DNA from: Chimonanthus salicifolius
Lineage: Eukaryota; Streptophyta; Magnoliopsida; Laurales; Calycanthaceae
Assembly (NCBI GenBank): GCA_013350335.1
Contig: CM023533.1
Location: 31,974,869 to 32,038,868 of the forward strand
Length of the DNA stretch: 64,000 nt
Direction of reading: 5' to 3'
In this document: piece after piece, positions 34,083 to 46,267 of the stretch
How positions within the stretch are numbered: the first letter of the stretch is position 1
How the letters are laid out: each line of letters begins with the position of its first letter
The notes under the pieces: model-generated
Database searches by the model: none
What the model was told of the DNA's origin: nothing
What the model saw: only the letters and a program-made list of their open reading frames with translations
Position numbers and translations under genes: made by a program

Positions 34083-37000
34083 TAGACAGCCAGATTAATG
34101 CATGTGTTCCATATGATGACAAACGAGGACCTTTTTTTTTTTCATTTTCTTTTTAGGTGCCTAATCACAGGAGAGAGAGAGGACATCCATGGCATAACAC
34201 CAAATGTATGCCATGCAACCATAAAGGTTGTGAATTCAAGTCATCTTACCATTTTGGGAAAAAAATATGCAAAAAAGACATTACACATCACACCAATATG
34301 CATAATCATCGTAAATATTTTATCTAGGCTAGATTCCCATGTTGATGTTCCACAGAAAGTTGCAACATCCACCATTAATCTAGATACATGCACAAAAATC
34401 AAGTTCTTTTGACTACACTAGCAATTGATATTTAGCCCCATTCAGACTCAGAGCTGCCTTAAATGCTTTTTTTAGAACTTCCTCACTCTCTTTTATATCT
34501 TATGTATCATGATTTGCTATATAAGAATTATGCATTTAGCATTACAACAGTTAGGCATCATCACTATAGTATTTGGGTATCCAGTGTTCATGTGACTGAA
34601 GATACAGAAAAAAAAAGAGTAAGCAAACCTGACCCCAAGCATGAACTCCTGTATCTGTTCTGCTTGCACCAACCAAAGAAAGATCCTTCCTTTCCAGCTT
34701 CGTAATGCGCATTAAAACTTTTTCCATTATGAATTGTATAGTTGGTGGTGATTCCTGGTACTGCCATCCTGAAATGTAATTTCCACAACCATCAGTCTAA
34801 GTGTCAACAGAGTAAGAAAGCTTTGCATTAGAAGAACCTGAGAGAGAGAGAACAAAAAAAAAAGTTCAACCCAGAACAAGTCATATTGAGAAACTATGGG
34901 GTCTAGAATAGAGTCTACCAACACATTTTCAGGCTATCAATCAGCTTCTATGACATCATGAAGGAACACACTTCATACGAACCCAGATTGTTCACAAAGA
35001 AGAAGAAGTAATGCCCAGATAGGCCTTACAAATATGCAAGGACCAGGTAATTCCAATGTTCTTCAGATTCTAATTCAGAAAGATACCACTATATTGAAAT
35101 GAATATATGATGATCCAAAAAAAAGGGAAAGAGAAGAAAATCTTCCATTTCCAAACCCAAAAGTTGGCACAAGTAAGAAACCAGAGGGAGGGAGAGAGAG
35201 AGAAGTGACAAGCAAAGCATTGGCAATTAAGCAGCAGCAGCAAAAGATCATCACAGTTGCCAAAGATGCAGCAGCATAGAAAGATGCCAAAGAATATGGG
35301 AACCACCATCAAGGCAGCCTGCAACATTGCCATTGCTGCAGAGCACAAGGAGCAAGAAGCGCGATAAAATGTAAATATACTTGAAGGAAGCCAAGATGAA
35401 GTCTAAAAGTGTGCCAAGGCCAAGACATGCAAGGGACATAAAAACAAGCTTGCCAAGCTTGAGGAGAAGCTCAACCACATTGCTGTTTAAAAGCCCAACA
35501 AGAAAACCTCCTGCATCTCAGTCCCTAAGGACACTGTGGTTGAGCTCAAATGTTGCCGTGAGGAAAAGTGCATCCAAGGAGGAAAAGTGCATCCAGGCTC
35601 TCCAGCATGTTGAGGTCATATAGAGATACGAATTTAACTGAAAAGCTCGAAAGCCTGAAGTGTTCAGCTCAAAGAAATGAGGGTTTGAGCATTCATTTCC
35701 AGGCCTTTGGCTAATTAAGCTTGGGCTCAAGTATAGATTTGAAGACCAATTAATAATTTAGTTGGGCTAGGGCTTAGCATGCTCAAGCCCAAAAGCCTGA
35801 AATCAAACATGTAGTTTACATGTTCATGTTTTAAAAAGAAAATTAGCTGAAGGACAGAAACAGGAACCAAACAACCATCAATCTCCTAGTTCAATCGTTC
35901 CACTGCAATTGCGTTTATAGCTATCCATGGCATGGGCAACAAAGTCTCTCTCTGCAATTGCGTTTTCATCTCCTTGCTATCACTGAGATGAAAGAGTTAA
36001 CTTTCTGCAATTTTAGCCGATACCAAATAAATTAGATAATGATTCTGATGATAATGATGCAATTTTGTGCAATTTTGAACCAGATGACATTCTTTTGTAG
36101 CAATGTCATTATTATTATTTAATATTAAATCAAAATTAGCAACCTAATTAGATAATCTGCCCCAGTTATCAAGAACTCCGTTCATCCTTTGCTTTTCCCA
36201 TATATTACTTACCCCAATCACAGCACTTACAACTCGAGAAAGGAACATTGCCACCTTCAAGAGGTAATAACGAGGGAGAAATCAGCACATTAGGAAAGTT
36301 CTTTAGGGGGGATATTGATTAGATTCTTCTTTCGAATTAAGGAACAAAATGCATAGTTTGGAAATGCATTGAAACTGTTCCTAGTCCACAAATCATTCTT
36401 ACATCTTCATTAATAGAATTCTTCAAATGTGCTTATAAGTGGGAAGAGCCACCTTAGCACTTGGCCCTTTTGTTGGACCACCAAATTGAGATGTATTTGT
36501 GTCTAGGCTCTCCTATAATCAACGATAAGATCTATGATGACCTAAAACAATGATGTTAAAGTTGCTACATACTGCATTATGTCTCTTTTACTGTTTCTGA
36601 ATACATGTTCAATAAAGTTGTAAGGAAATTTCATGTAAATTTCATTTGTTTCAACAAGACCCTATAACACATATGATAAAAGTAGGGGTGCAACTTAGGT
36701 TGGGCTTAATTCGAGTTAGGTCTAGTGCAAGAAAGCCCAAATTCGGCCTACATATGCATTTCGGGTTTGAAATTGGCTTTGTTCTTATAAATATAAACCA
36801 GTCCATATTCGAGTTTGAACAACTCGGGCCAACTCAGGCATTGGGTCCTTCAATTACAAATCTGACCCAGGCTCAAGTTGGCCTACAACCTAGCCTGGCC
36901 TGCCCGAGTTGCAGCTTAGATAAGAGCTTTTGCTACAAGTATAAAGATTGCCAATTCAATTTTGCTAGATATGCAATTGGCCCTATGAGAAACAATTTTT

Positions 37001-38895
37001 CAACTCCAACAATAAATGCTAACGCTACATAGGTGCAATAAAAGAAAGAATTCTTCCAAAGAATGTTAACTCATGCAATTTCAACACGTTAGATGTATCG
37101 AGGCTAAACATGGATATGATACCCAAAAGGCAAATATCTCAAGAAAAGCAATGAATAAAATGTAATGCATGGTAAGAAACCAAAACAAATGGATTACAAA
37201 TAAGCAAGCAAGCAAGTACAAACTTTTGATAGATGTGCATAGTTCTAGTTTTCAATCTCCCTCCATTAATTATGGTTTCTAGTATTGAAAGCATATAAAG
37301 TTAGGCAGTCTGACGCCATGAAGTAGAAAGAATTGGTGCCTAAATAAACAAGGGTGTTCATCATTCCCCTAAAAAAATAAAGCTTTCCAAGCTTTTGGGA
37401 AAGTTTAGATTCTTAGTCAACAGCGTCTAACATTTCGTATGGTTCTTGTGCACAGTAATGTAAATCAAATAATGTCATGCAGCATATGTGTGTCAAACAC
37501 AGCTCCAAGTCAGAGTCCTTGGCTGTATATGGGTGAGGCAGATTTAAAGTAGGTGGCTCCATAAGGAACTTGAAAAAAGGGGGCATTTTGTGGAAAACAC
37601 CCTAGTTTTACTTCCATTGCTTTTTAAGTCACTTCATTTGGTGAATTCAAAGCAGAGAAGTAAACATATCCAATGGCACTTAAAATGTTGTTTGCATATC
37701 ACAACTGCATAAGTTCTTTTTCCCTTATAAACAGTGGGGCCCACTACTCACACATAACAATTCATGATGACCGTAAATAATGAGAGAGAGAGAGAGAGAG
37801 GTCATTTTCTAGCAATTACAATCTACTCGCCAGTTAATAATAAATAATTATCTAGCCACAAATATCCATTCACTCAGAAGAAACACATTTTTAAAGTGAA
37901 TAGCATAATGGTGTAACAGAATGGGATGGGAAGTGCAAGGTGAAAGAATACATGAGGGTAAAGTGATATATGGAATTCGCTCCTGCATGCCATAAAGACA
38001 CATCCATTACAAGCATAAACAAGAAAAAGGCAGTTGCAAAACAAGTAATCTCTAGGCTGAATCTGTTAATACAAGGAGCTGCTCCAGTAAATTGCTCAAC
38101 AAGAAAGATGACAAACCATAAGAGAATCTGGGAAGCATTCAATTGAATAAGAGCAAGAGCATCCTAATCAAGAAAGAGATACCGTGGCTACATGCATCGT
38201 TTCTGGCAATAAATGGGAAAACTTGAGCTAACAACAAAAAGTAAGTGTTCTTCTAATCCTACATTTATAAACTGGGTGAATCATAACAAGAGGAAATTCA
38301 CATTTCACTGAAATCTTAAGAAACGAAGATGTGGTTTAACTTGTAAGAGACCCAAAAATGCAATGGCAAGAGCTTGTATCAGTTGGTTGGTGCTCACTAT
38401 CACAATAAAAAAAGGTTGCAGGTTTGAGTCACGATCATCAATTCAATAAAAACAAAAATGTATTAGGTATTGGGGGAAAAAGAATGCCAAATGATATAAT
38501 CTTACTACAAAACCAGACTTCAAGAAAATAAGATTCTAAGAAATGAAAGACAGCAAACAATTTTTTGAAAATGAATCAAAACAAAACACACACACACACA
38601 TACACCTGAGAATTTAGTGCCATCATATGCTATGACCAAGCGCCATTTATAGCTGGGAAGCGAGGGCTTCGCAAGTTGGTTGGAGCTCACCGTACCACTC
38701 GGCTGCTGCTTAAAATGCGTAGTAGATCCAAAACACCACCATTAATTTATAATTTATATCAAAGAAAAAGAAGGGATCTCGAGGGAGAGAAAACTGTGGA
38801 GAGATTTGTAAAGCTTTACTTACCGAAGAAGAAATTGAGGGAGGAAAGGGCGAGAGAGGAGACGGATGGCCGCCAATGACAGAAGAAGATCCCAT

Positions 38896-39513
38896 AGTCT
38901 CCTTTCTTCTTCTCTTCCGCTTCTCGACCGGAGGGAAATAATTTTATCCATCGTCAATTTATCATCGAACATAAATTTTATTTCCATTTCGATTTCTTAG
39001 TTCGACTCGTTAATTTCCCTTCGGAATTACGATTAGCAGGTGATTTAAATGTAAGAGTATTTTAAGATTTTTTTGGAAATTTTTATTTTTTTAAAAATAT
39101 AAGATCCTCTTTGCAGTTCTGCACATACTTCTAAAAATTTAGATTATAAATGCCAATTTTTCTATGAGAATTTACTCGAAAATTTTCTATCATGATTTAA
39201 AAAACAATACAAGTCATGTTATTAGACTCCTAACAATATTTTAAGAGAATTATTTTGTGCATTATTTTTTTTTTCAAGGGATATTAGACTATTTTGTCTT
39301 TTAATTTTTTACAATAAATTTAAAAATAAAAATATTATCATCAAAATGGACCCCTGTCTATTTAAAAATAATTACCGGGTATAAATCGATACCCAATTAC
39401 TCCACCATTGAGCATTTGAAACGCTACCGCTGCCAGTCGCCGCCACCCTAAACACCATCTCGGCCCTTCCTTCTACTCATTTACTGGAAAGAATCTCCAT
39501 CCGTCCTATCCCC
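38896..39513. promoter_or_regulatory. 618-bp divergent intergenic region
   Basis: It separates the minus-strand TruA-type gene from the plus-strand PPR gene and must contain both promoters. It is AT-rich in the middle. I could not pick a convincing TATA box for either side. Confidence 0.4.
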
Positions 39514-41480
39514 ATGTCCGTCGCAACAAGAGGCCGAGCCATCGCATCCATCCATTTCAGGCAATTCTGTAGCCAAATTTCGGATGGCGCCGAGGTGATG
39601 GTGAAGAAGAAGAAAAAGATGATGATGATGAACACCCCAACTGCAAGTGCAAATGCAAATGCTATTGCGAACAAGATATCGAAAACCTTGATCACCTTAA
39701 ACTGCCAATTCTCCCGATATCACCTCCTTCCTTCCTTTACTCAACAACAATCCCAACATCGCCCACCTCGTCTTCTCCAACCCTTCTCTCACTACCAAAA
39801 CTTGCTTGGATTTCTTCCATTTCTTGCTCAATTCTTCCCAACCTCCGTGCTCTACCAGCTTACTTATCTCCAACTCCATCTCTCCCTTGTCTGCAGACTT
39901 GTCAAGGACAGAGACTTCCCCGCTGCCAAACGCTACCTCAGTTCTGTCGTTGCCCTCAGGTCTCAAACATTTCCACTTGTTGTCTCAATCATGCAGAATT
40001 GCTGCCCCAACGATGCCAAGGTTTCTGCCAAAGTGTTTGATATGCTCTTTAGGATTTATTCAGATGCCGGCGTGTTTGAATCTGCATCCGACACATTTGA
40101 TTACATGAAAAGTAATGGTTGGGACATTGGCGACAGGTCTTGCATCGTCTACCTTCTTGCCCTTCGTAGGTCTGGTATGGTGGATTCTGCCCTCCAGTTC
40201 TTTTACCGGATGCTCGACTCAGGTGTTCGAGCCCTCCGTCTATTCATTGACCTGTCGCCTGTTGTCGGGTTATGTAAGAAGGGTGAGTTAAAGAGGGCTA
40301 GAGATTTCATGATGGAGATGAGTGGCAAGGGGATCAAACCAAATGCTTTTTCGTACAATGCGCTGATTGAGGCCTACGCCAAGAAGGGTGATTTTGATGA
40401 AGTTGATGAGATATTGAATTCTATGGATGAGCAAGGGATTGCCCGCAATGCGGCAACGTATACCCCTGTCATCGACAGCTTCTCAAACGTGCGCCGAATT
40501 GAAGAGGCTGAGAGAGTGTTTCAGGAAATGAGTGAGAGAGGAGTGGAAGCATGATGTTTACATCTATACTTCCATCATCAATGCCAACTGCAGAGTGGGC
40601 AACATAAAACGGGCATTTGCACTTTTTGATGAATGTGCATGAGAGTGGCCTTCAACCGAATGACCATACCTATGGTGCATTGATAAATGGCCTATGCAAA
40701 GCGGGGCAGATTGAGGCAGGCAAAAATCTTATTGCACGAGATGCAGAGTAAGGGAATTGATGTGAATTTAGTGATACTTAACACGCTTATGGATGGGTAT
40801 TGCAAGAGAGGGCTCTTGGATGAGGCTTTTAATGTGCATGTTATGATGGAGAAAAAAGGATTCGAACCTGATGTGTTTGCCTACAGCACCATTGCCAGTG
40901 GCTTGTGTAGGTCGAACCGGACTGATGAAGCGAAGAGGCTCTTATTTGCTATGGAAGAACGGGGTGTGGCACCCAATACTGTCACCTTCACTACACTGAT
41001 TGACATACATTGTAAGGAAGGGAATCTAATTGAAGCAAAGCGACTTTTGCGAGAGATGGAGAAGAAGGGGTTGACACCAAGTCATGTTACTTACAATGCG
41101 GTGATCGATGGACACTGCAAGCAAGGCAGCATCAAGGATGCCTACAAGATTAGGGATGAAATGGAAGAGAAGGGGTTGCTTTCAGATATTTATACATACA
41201 CCTCACTTATTCATGGGCATTGTGTATTTGGAAAGGTGGATGATGCACTCCTACTGTTTGATGAAATGCAAAGCAGAGGGTCTGGCCCTGAATGTCGTTA
41301 CATATACAGCGTTGATCTCAGGCTTGTCTAGGGAAGGTAGGTCAGATGAAGCTTTTAGGTTGTATGATGAAATGGTTGAACGGGGCTTAACACCAGATGA
41401 CACGGTGTATTCATCACTAGTTGGTAGCCTCCATACAAAGAAGCAAGTAGGTCCTGAAAGGCATCCAGGTGTCTATGACT
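39514..41480 (+). pseudogene. P-class PPR protein gene, many frameshifts
   Basis: Frames patched together give about 650 residues with about eleven 35-residue pentatricopeptide repeats, such as NAFSYNALIEAYAKKGDFDE, DVFAYSTIASGLCRSNRTDE, NTVTFTTLIDIHCKEGNLIE and DIYTYTSLIHGHCVFGKVDD. PPR proteins bind organelle RNA. ATG 39514 opens a basic, Ser/Arg-rich leader consistent with organelle targeting. Frame changes fall near 39700-39740, 39835, 40220-40270 (a pair), 40552, 40633, 40715 and 41283, each supported by repeat consensus resuming in another frame. The first uninterrupted frame ends at 40554. The gene is intronless, as usual for the family. It is a pseudogene or an error-rich stretch. Confidence 0.8.
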
Positions 41481-42276
41481 GACGGGTTCTTGCATATACA
41501 CCGGCGTCCAACATCAGTTTCTGATCCTTCTTCACTGATCAGGATGGAGAGCCAATGCAGAGGTTCTTTTCGGAGATTGAGACATCAAAAGTACATGAAG
41601 ATCAATGTACTTTTAGAGATATACAAGAAATTCTCATCCATGATTGCATCTGCTGCTAATCAAACAGCCTATTCTAGGTAAGAACCTTATGTTATTGGAC
41701 AAATGTGCTCCTATTTCAGTTGTTGTTTAGCATTGTTTGCGAACCTACCATATTGGCTTTGTGACCTCTTATGGGTCACCGGTGACTGGGCAATTGCTGC
41801 TGTTTGCTGATGGTTATTAGGTTGGGGCCTTTGTTTTTTGGGTTCAAATACAAATTTCAATCAGTTTCCTTGACATGACAGCCAGTATTGTACCCTGCTA
41901 TACGATTGAATTTCAGTTTTGATCACTCTACTTTTGACTATATAACTTCAGTAGCAAATTTGCTGCATGGTCTTATGCTGCACACAGTCACACACATATC
42001 ACATTGCTTCACACTTAATGTAGATTACAGACGTAATTTTTAGTACTGATTGGTAAGTCAGGACTCAAAAGGAGTAGTTTCAGCGTGAGGAAATTGATGG
42101 TGGAGATTCTCTACATGAAGGTGATGCAAACTCCATCTTTGAGAATCTTCTTCTCAAAGTTATTTTTTATTTAAAAAAAAATCTAGTAAGGCCTTTTTCA
42201 CCAAGAATTTTTAACAAGTCTGCACTCTAAATGTGAAGTGGGCTCAACATGGTTAGGTGGGATGTACTGGGAGCTA
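41481..42276. other. intergenic, no gene seen
   Basis: Downstream of the PPR pseudogene. No coding region is recognised. A CACACA-type stretch lies near 41980-42000. The last two bases (TA) are the target duplication of the next element. Confidence 0.45.
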
Positions 42277-43602
42277 CAGTAAACTCTCTATAATATAGTA
42301 CTCTATAAAGTTATAACCTGTCTAAAATAATATCGGCAGTTGATCCCGACTCCGGGCCATACAAAATGTAATAAATCTTTCTAACTCGGTAGTCAATACA
42401 TTCAGAATAAAAAATGTGCTGCTCTAACCATATTGTAAAGTAACATTCCATACATTCAGAATACAAAATTATTGCAAAAGTAACTAAGAACCTCACAAAC
42501 TAGATCATCTAAACTTCAGAAAAATAATCTGAGATAAACTTCTGAATAAGCTTTCTCATTCTTTAGGACGGTGCGGACATTTTGTTCTCAATGAACGAGA
42601 ACTGTATAGGAATGAATTGGGTGATTTGTTTCCACAAAGAGAAGTCGAATGGACATTTCAATGATAGGTGAGAGTTTTAAGGAGATTTTTAGAAAGGAAT
42701 ATTGTTAGACCTTTTAATTTAATAACCTATATAATGTAATATATTCACTAAGGTCCCAACCATATTACATTATGGAGGTTTTTTTTTTTTTAATGCAAAG
42801 GTTAGATATTCATTAAAAATGGGGCGCCCAAAGAATACACAAGATAAGCCCACAGCCCAGGCCGGGCCACCAAAAAACCCCACTAATGGGGCAAAAGCCA
42901 GGGGAAAAACTGGGAAAGGATCAGCCCAAAACAGGCCCAAAGAACAACGGGAACAGACCCCAGATGCAAAACAAACAGACCAGGCCTCAGAGATCTCTGA
43001 AGATACCAGAGCAGAGAGGGCTAGGAGAGCCCTGCGAAATACCATTAGAGACCAATGAGAAAGCTGCAGTAGTAAGCCCCTATCATGCTTGGTAACAGTA
43101 ACATTACCCTCATTGAAGTTGCGTAAGATGGCTTGGACTAGCAGAACAGTGGATGGCAGAGTTCCATTTAGCAGTTTTGCAGAGCAGGCAGGAGAGGAGA
43201 TTGCTGGTGTGGAATATGATGGAGAGGCCAGGCACCATTAGCAAGTAAGAGCAGGATTTTCTGAATGTGGCAGAGTAAGAAGCACAACAGGTCCTGGTCG
43301 ACAATAGCACAGGCACAGAAGCTGCAAATGTTGCTGTCCCCGTGGTGATACAACACACCCAAAAACTGCCCCTGGTTGGTAGGGAAGGCCTCAATAATCA
43401 AGCAAGGTGCGGCATCATTGTGAGGAAGGACGGCCTCAGGTGGCTTGGAAGGAATCCTAGTGCCAGACGGAAGATCCCACAGAGCAGAGAAATTGCCAGG
43501 CGAACAGTCAAGGTCCTTGTTGAACAGAAGGAAGATTAGCCGGCTCCTGATGTCAGATAAGATGTTGCAAGTGATAGTCTGATCATTATAGAGGTTTTAC
43601 TG
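42277..43602. mobile_element. pogo/Emigrant-like MITE split by a LINE
   Basis: The left end is CAGTAAACTCTCTATAATAT. The right end, inverted, is CAGTAAAACCTCTATAATG. Both are flanked by TA (42275-42276 and 43603-43604), the dinucleotide target of Tc1/mariner/pogo elements. Termini of this form are typical of plant Emigrant/Lemi-type MITEs. Without the LINE at 42783-43583 the element would be about 510 bp. No transposase is present. Confidence 0.75.
42783..43583 (-). mobile_element. L1-type LINE 3' fragment nested in the pogo-like MITE
   Basis: A T-run at the left end (42779-42793) is the complement of a poly(A) tail, so the insert is on the minus strand. Target duplications CATTATGGAGGTTTT (42768-42782) and CATTATAGAGGTTTT (43584-43598) differ at one base. 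The body is GC-richer than its surroundings and holds only broken frames, including a zf-RVT-like stretch on the minus strand (HRHG-type spacing, NICSFCACAIVDQDLLCFLL). Confidence 0.7.
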
Positions 43603-44459
43603 TACATGGATAGGAAATAGTTGCAATGTGATCTCCATTTGATGGTTCTACCTCTTGATTGTGACGATTAAAAATGAATTATTTGTGATACTTAAAAATT
43701 TAAAGACCACAATCACAAGGGTAGAATAGGTTTGATGGGATGAAAGTTTACCCACCTCCAATCCATAGTCTCCAGCATAGTCTACCCAACCATGTGAGGG
43801 TCATTCCACAATTAAGATACCATCTTGGCAAATGATACTTGGAGGGCTTTGGGCTGTGCATCTCTAGTTTGACTTTGTTTACTATTAAAACAGAGTATGA
43901 AAATGGTGAATCCACTCCCTTGTAGTTTAGACTTTGGTTGCTCATTAGTGAACAAAATCACCAGTATAGATCCTACATGCAAAATTGGAAGAATCAAAGG
44001 ACACTGTTAATCCCAGTCTTATTTACATGCTCATTCTAGTCTTAGGGGTGAAGAAGTAAACCACATTTTTTTAAGATGCAAGCACAATGCAAACATTACA
44101 TTTGAATGCTTTGCCTTACAAAGATGACTACTGCCTTCAACAGAGAGAAAATTATTTTTGCATACTGCCTTTTTTAAAAAGTCTTTCATCCGTATTTATA
44201 ACTTATCATCATCATCATTATTATAGTCATTAGATATTTACATGCTCATGCTGTCTGTTTTGGGATAACATATCTAAAATCAACATTGTTGGTAAGATGA
44301 TTCAAGAATCAAGATATAACTCAAAAGAACAATTTTTAAGAAATGAAAATTGGCTATTGACATTTTGTGGCTGTTCTGTATGTACCTTGGTGGGGTTTTG
44401 CTTTGATACAATTTAAAATCAATTGTGCTCATAGAACTCTCCTTTTTGCAGATCAACAG

Positions 44460-44720
44460 ATGGCTAAGGAGGGGTGAAGGACTTCATGGTTTCTTTTGCT
44501 AAATTGCTAGGCCTATTCAATTCTCCTTATCCCGCAAAGCAGAGTTGAATGCTGTCTGGTGTGGTGTGAAAGAGTTAGAAAGAATTGGTCATGAAGGGGA
44601 CAATGATAATGCAAAGGTTTTACCGTATCTCACATGGATAGATCTGCTAATGGTAAGGCAGGCAGGCTGTATAAGGAGGGGGCAGACCTCAATTATTAGA
44701 GGCTAATCAGAAATTAAGGG
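44460..44720 (+). mobile_element. LINE RNase H remnant
   Basis: The plus-strand pieces KAELNAVWCGVKELERIGHE and SHMDRSANGKAGRLYKEGAD resemble RNase H blocks of plant L1 elements (ELxAL and HIxRxxNxxAD) in different frames. It is short and degenerate. Confidence 0.5.
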
Positions 44721-44880
44721 TTGTCTGTTGGTTTTTCTGGGTTCATATTTCAGTGTTCCTGGTTGTCCTTTTTGTTCTGGTCTTTGTTTGGCCTGATATC
44801 GGGCTTATTTGCTGGTAGAATTGACAGTTGCAATTAGATGTTGGTAAATACTTAACCAATATGTCAAAAGTTCGAGTTGA

Positions 44881-45010
44881 TTTTTTTTTTTTTTTTTGAA
44901 ACATTGACGACTTAATATCATTAAAAGAAGAAGTACAAAGAAAGGATGCGAGTATAGGAGCTATATACTCAGAGCCAAAGAAAAGAAAAAGAAACATAAA
45001 AAACAATGAA
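44881..45010 (-). mobile_element. antisense LINE 3' end with poly(T)
   Basis: A T-run of about 17 is followed by GAAACATTGACGACTTAATA and AGAAGAAGTACAAAG. This is the complement of the TACTTCTTCTTTTAATATT-like 3' ends of plant L1 elements. The 5' limit and target duplication are not resolved. Confidence 0.45.
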
Positions 45011-46076
45011 GATCAAGAAATAAAAGAAGATACATCAAATAATCTACCCAACTCAGTATCCAAAAGAAGCTCTAGACTTGATTGAACACATGAAATAAAA
45101 TCATTTATCATAAATCATCGATGAATCTCTGAACTGTGTAATCTCTACTAGCTATGAAAGTGTACAGGTGGTTTTTTGTCCACACACTATTACTATGGTT
45201 TATGCACATATTAATATATTAAATGATGATTAAAACGCTTCCCTTACACATTCGTGTCCGGGTGGGACGACTTTGATGTACTCTTATCCGTCCTTTGAAA
45301 ATCCTAGCAATCAGAATTGTAGGGATTAGCCAGCTGATCATAGGTCAGTTGAGGATTCGAGTCACCATTATTTAGTTGTTTTGATAAGGAAAAATGGTGA
45401 TTGGATTCAAAATTTCAAAATACTAGCAGAAAACTTTAGGGTTTTGACTACACACTGTAAAATTCTAAGAGAATGCTGTTTAATTTAGATAAAAGGTTAT
45501 GTTGAGGGGAATTTTAATGACCTTGCATCCCATACTTTCAGTGCAATAAAACTTAGAAGGGAACTTTTATACTCTTGAAGAAGAGCTTCTCAAAAGAAGA
45601 AGAGAGTTTTTTTTATCAAAAGTAGTATCAAATCTAGGTTTCCACCATGGTGGTTCTCGAGGCGTTTAGGAGGGCCTTTGCCTCGTGATTTCCCTCGGTT
45701 ATAAAAAAAAAATCTAGGTTTCCACCATCTTAAAACCTTGATGTGTATGCTGTTGCGGTTCTTGAGCTATGGCTGTTTGGGTTCAATGGCATTAAGTTTA
45801 TGACATTTTTAGCCTGAAAATCTAGAATCGATTTATCCAATTCTTTTTTTTTTTTTTTTCAGAGCTTCGATTTACCCAATTCTTTCATTCACACCATAGG
45901 TCAAAAATTCGAAACTCAAACAAAGTGATTTGGCCAAGTTCTTAAACTTGACTTAAAAAACAATCAATGAAATTCTTCTGTCACTTGACTCAAAATTTCA
46001 TTGAGTTAAGCCAAATTCAGACCGGCTCACTTGAGTTTTTGAAAATTTTAAACCATAATTTAATAGAAAAAGAATA

Positions 46077-46267
46077 CTCCCTCTGTCCCAAATTAGTTGT
46101 CTTATATGGATTTTAAAATTGTCCCAAAATACTTGTCTCATTTATATTGCAGTAGCTTAAAATGTGCTGAAAATCCATGAAATCACATGGGTTGCTAGCC
46201 TTATATAGAGAGTTCCTTAAAAAATAAAAATGTTTCAAATAAGACAATTAAAATGGGACGGAGGGAG
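46077..46267. mobile_element. Stowaway MITE
   Basis: A 191-bp element with termini CTCCCTCTGTCCCAAATTAG and its complement (GGGACGGAGGGAG at the right), flanked by TA (46075-46076 and 46268-46269). This is the canonical Stowaway terminal sequence and target. Confidence 0.9.

Larger units (their letters stand above)
30637..38895 (-). pseudogene. TruA-type tRNA pseudouridine synthase, six exons, frameshifted in exon 4
   Basis: Exons in order: 38824-38895, 38606-38705, 34629-34768, 32879-33244, 32630-32692, 30637-30873. All borders are GT-AG and phases agree, for about 325 residues. TruA enzymes convert uridines of the tRNA anticodon arm to pseudouridine. Visible motifs: YKWRLVIAYDGTKFSGWQYQ, GASRTDTGVHAWGQ with the catalytic Asp (the usual GAGRTD Gly is Ser), KHFIGKHDFCAF, EVEGSGFLYRQVRNM and SFGRHHSVSKCKLPF. 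Exon 4 holds three single-base shifts, after GLLPS (a TGA follows), at the FYN/ISKVYHYK junction, and at NS/DAMREAA. Their sum restores frame at the exon end. The other exons are clean. It is either a recent pseudogene or an exon with sequence errors. A plant copy (At5g35400-like) is my recollection. Confidence 0.8.
43605..46074. other. 2.5-kb intergenic region with retroelement scraps
   Basis: There is no host gene. It includes an RNase H remnant at about 44460-44720, a poly(T)-headed antisense LINE end at 44881-45010, and a T-tract flanked by a direct repeat at 45828-45883. Confidence 0.5.

Noticed and set aside
35070..35478. Leu/Cys-rich minus-strand frames of 71-92 aa
   Set aside because: They lie in intron 2 of the TruA-type gene, show low complexity and match no family I know.
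36684..36917. Possible hAT-like MITE (TAGGGGTGCAACTTAGG to GAGTTGCAGCTTAG)
   Set aside because: Only about ten terminal bases agree and no target duplication is visible, so it was not listed as an element.
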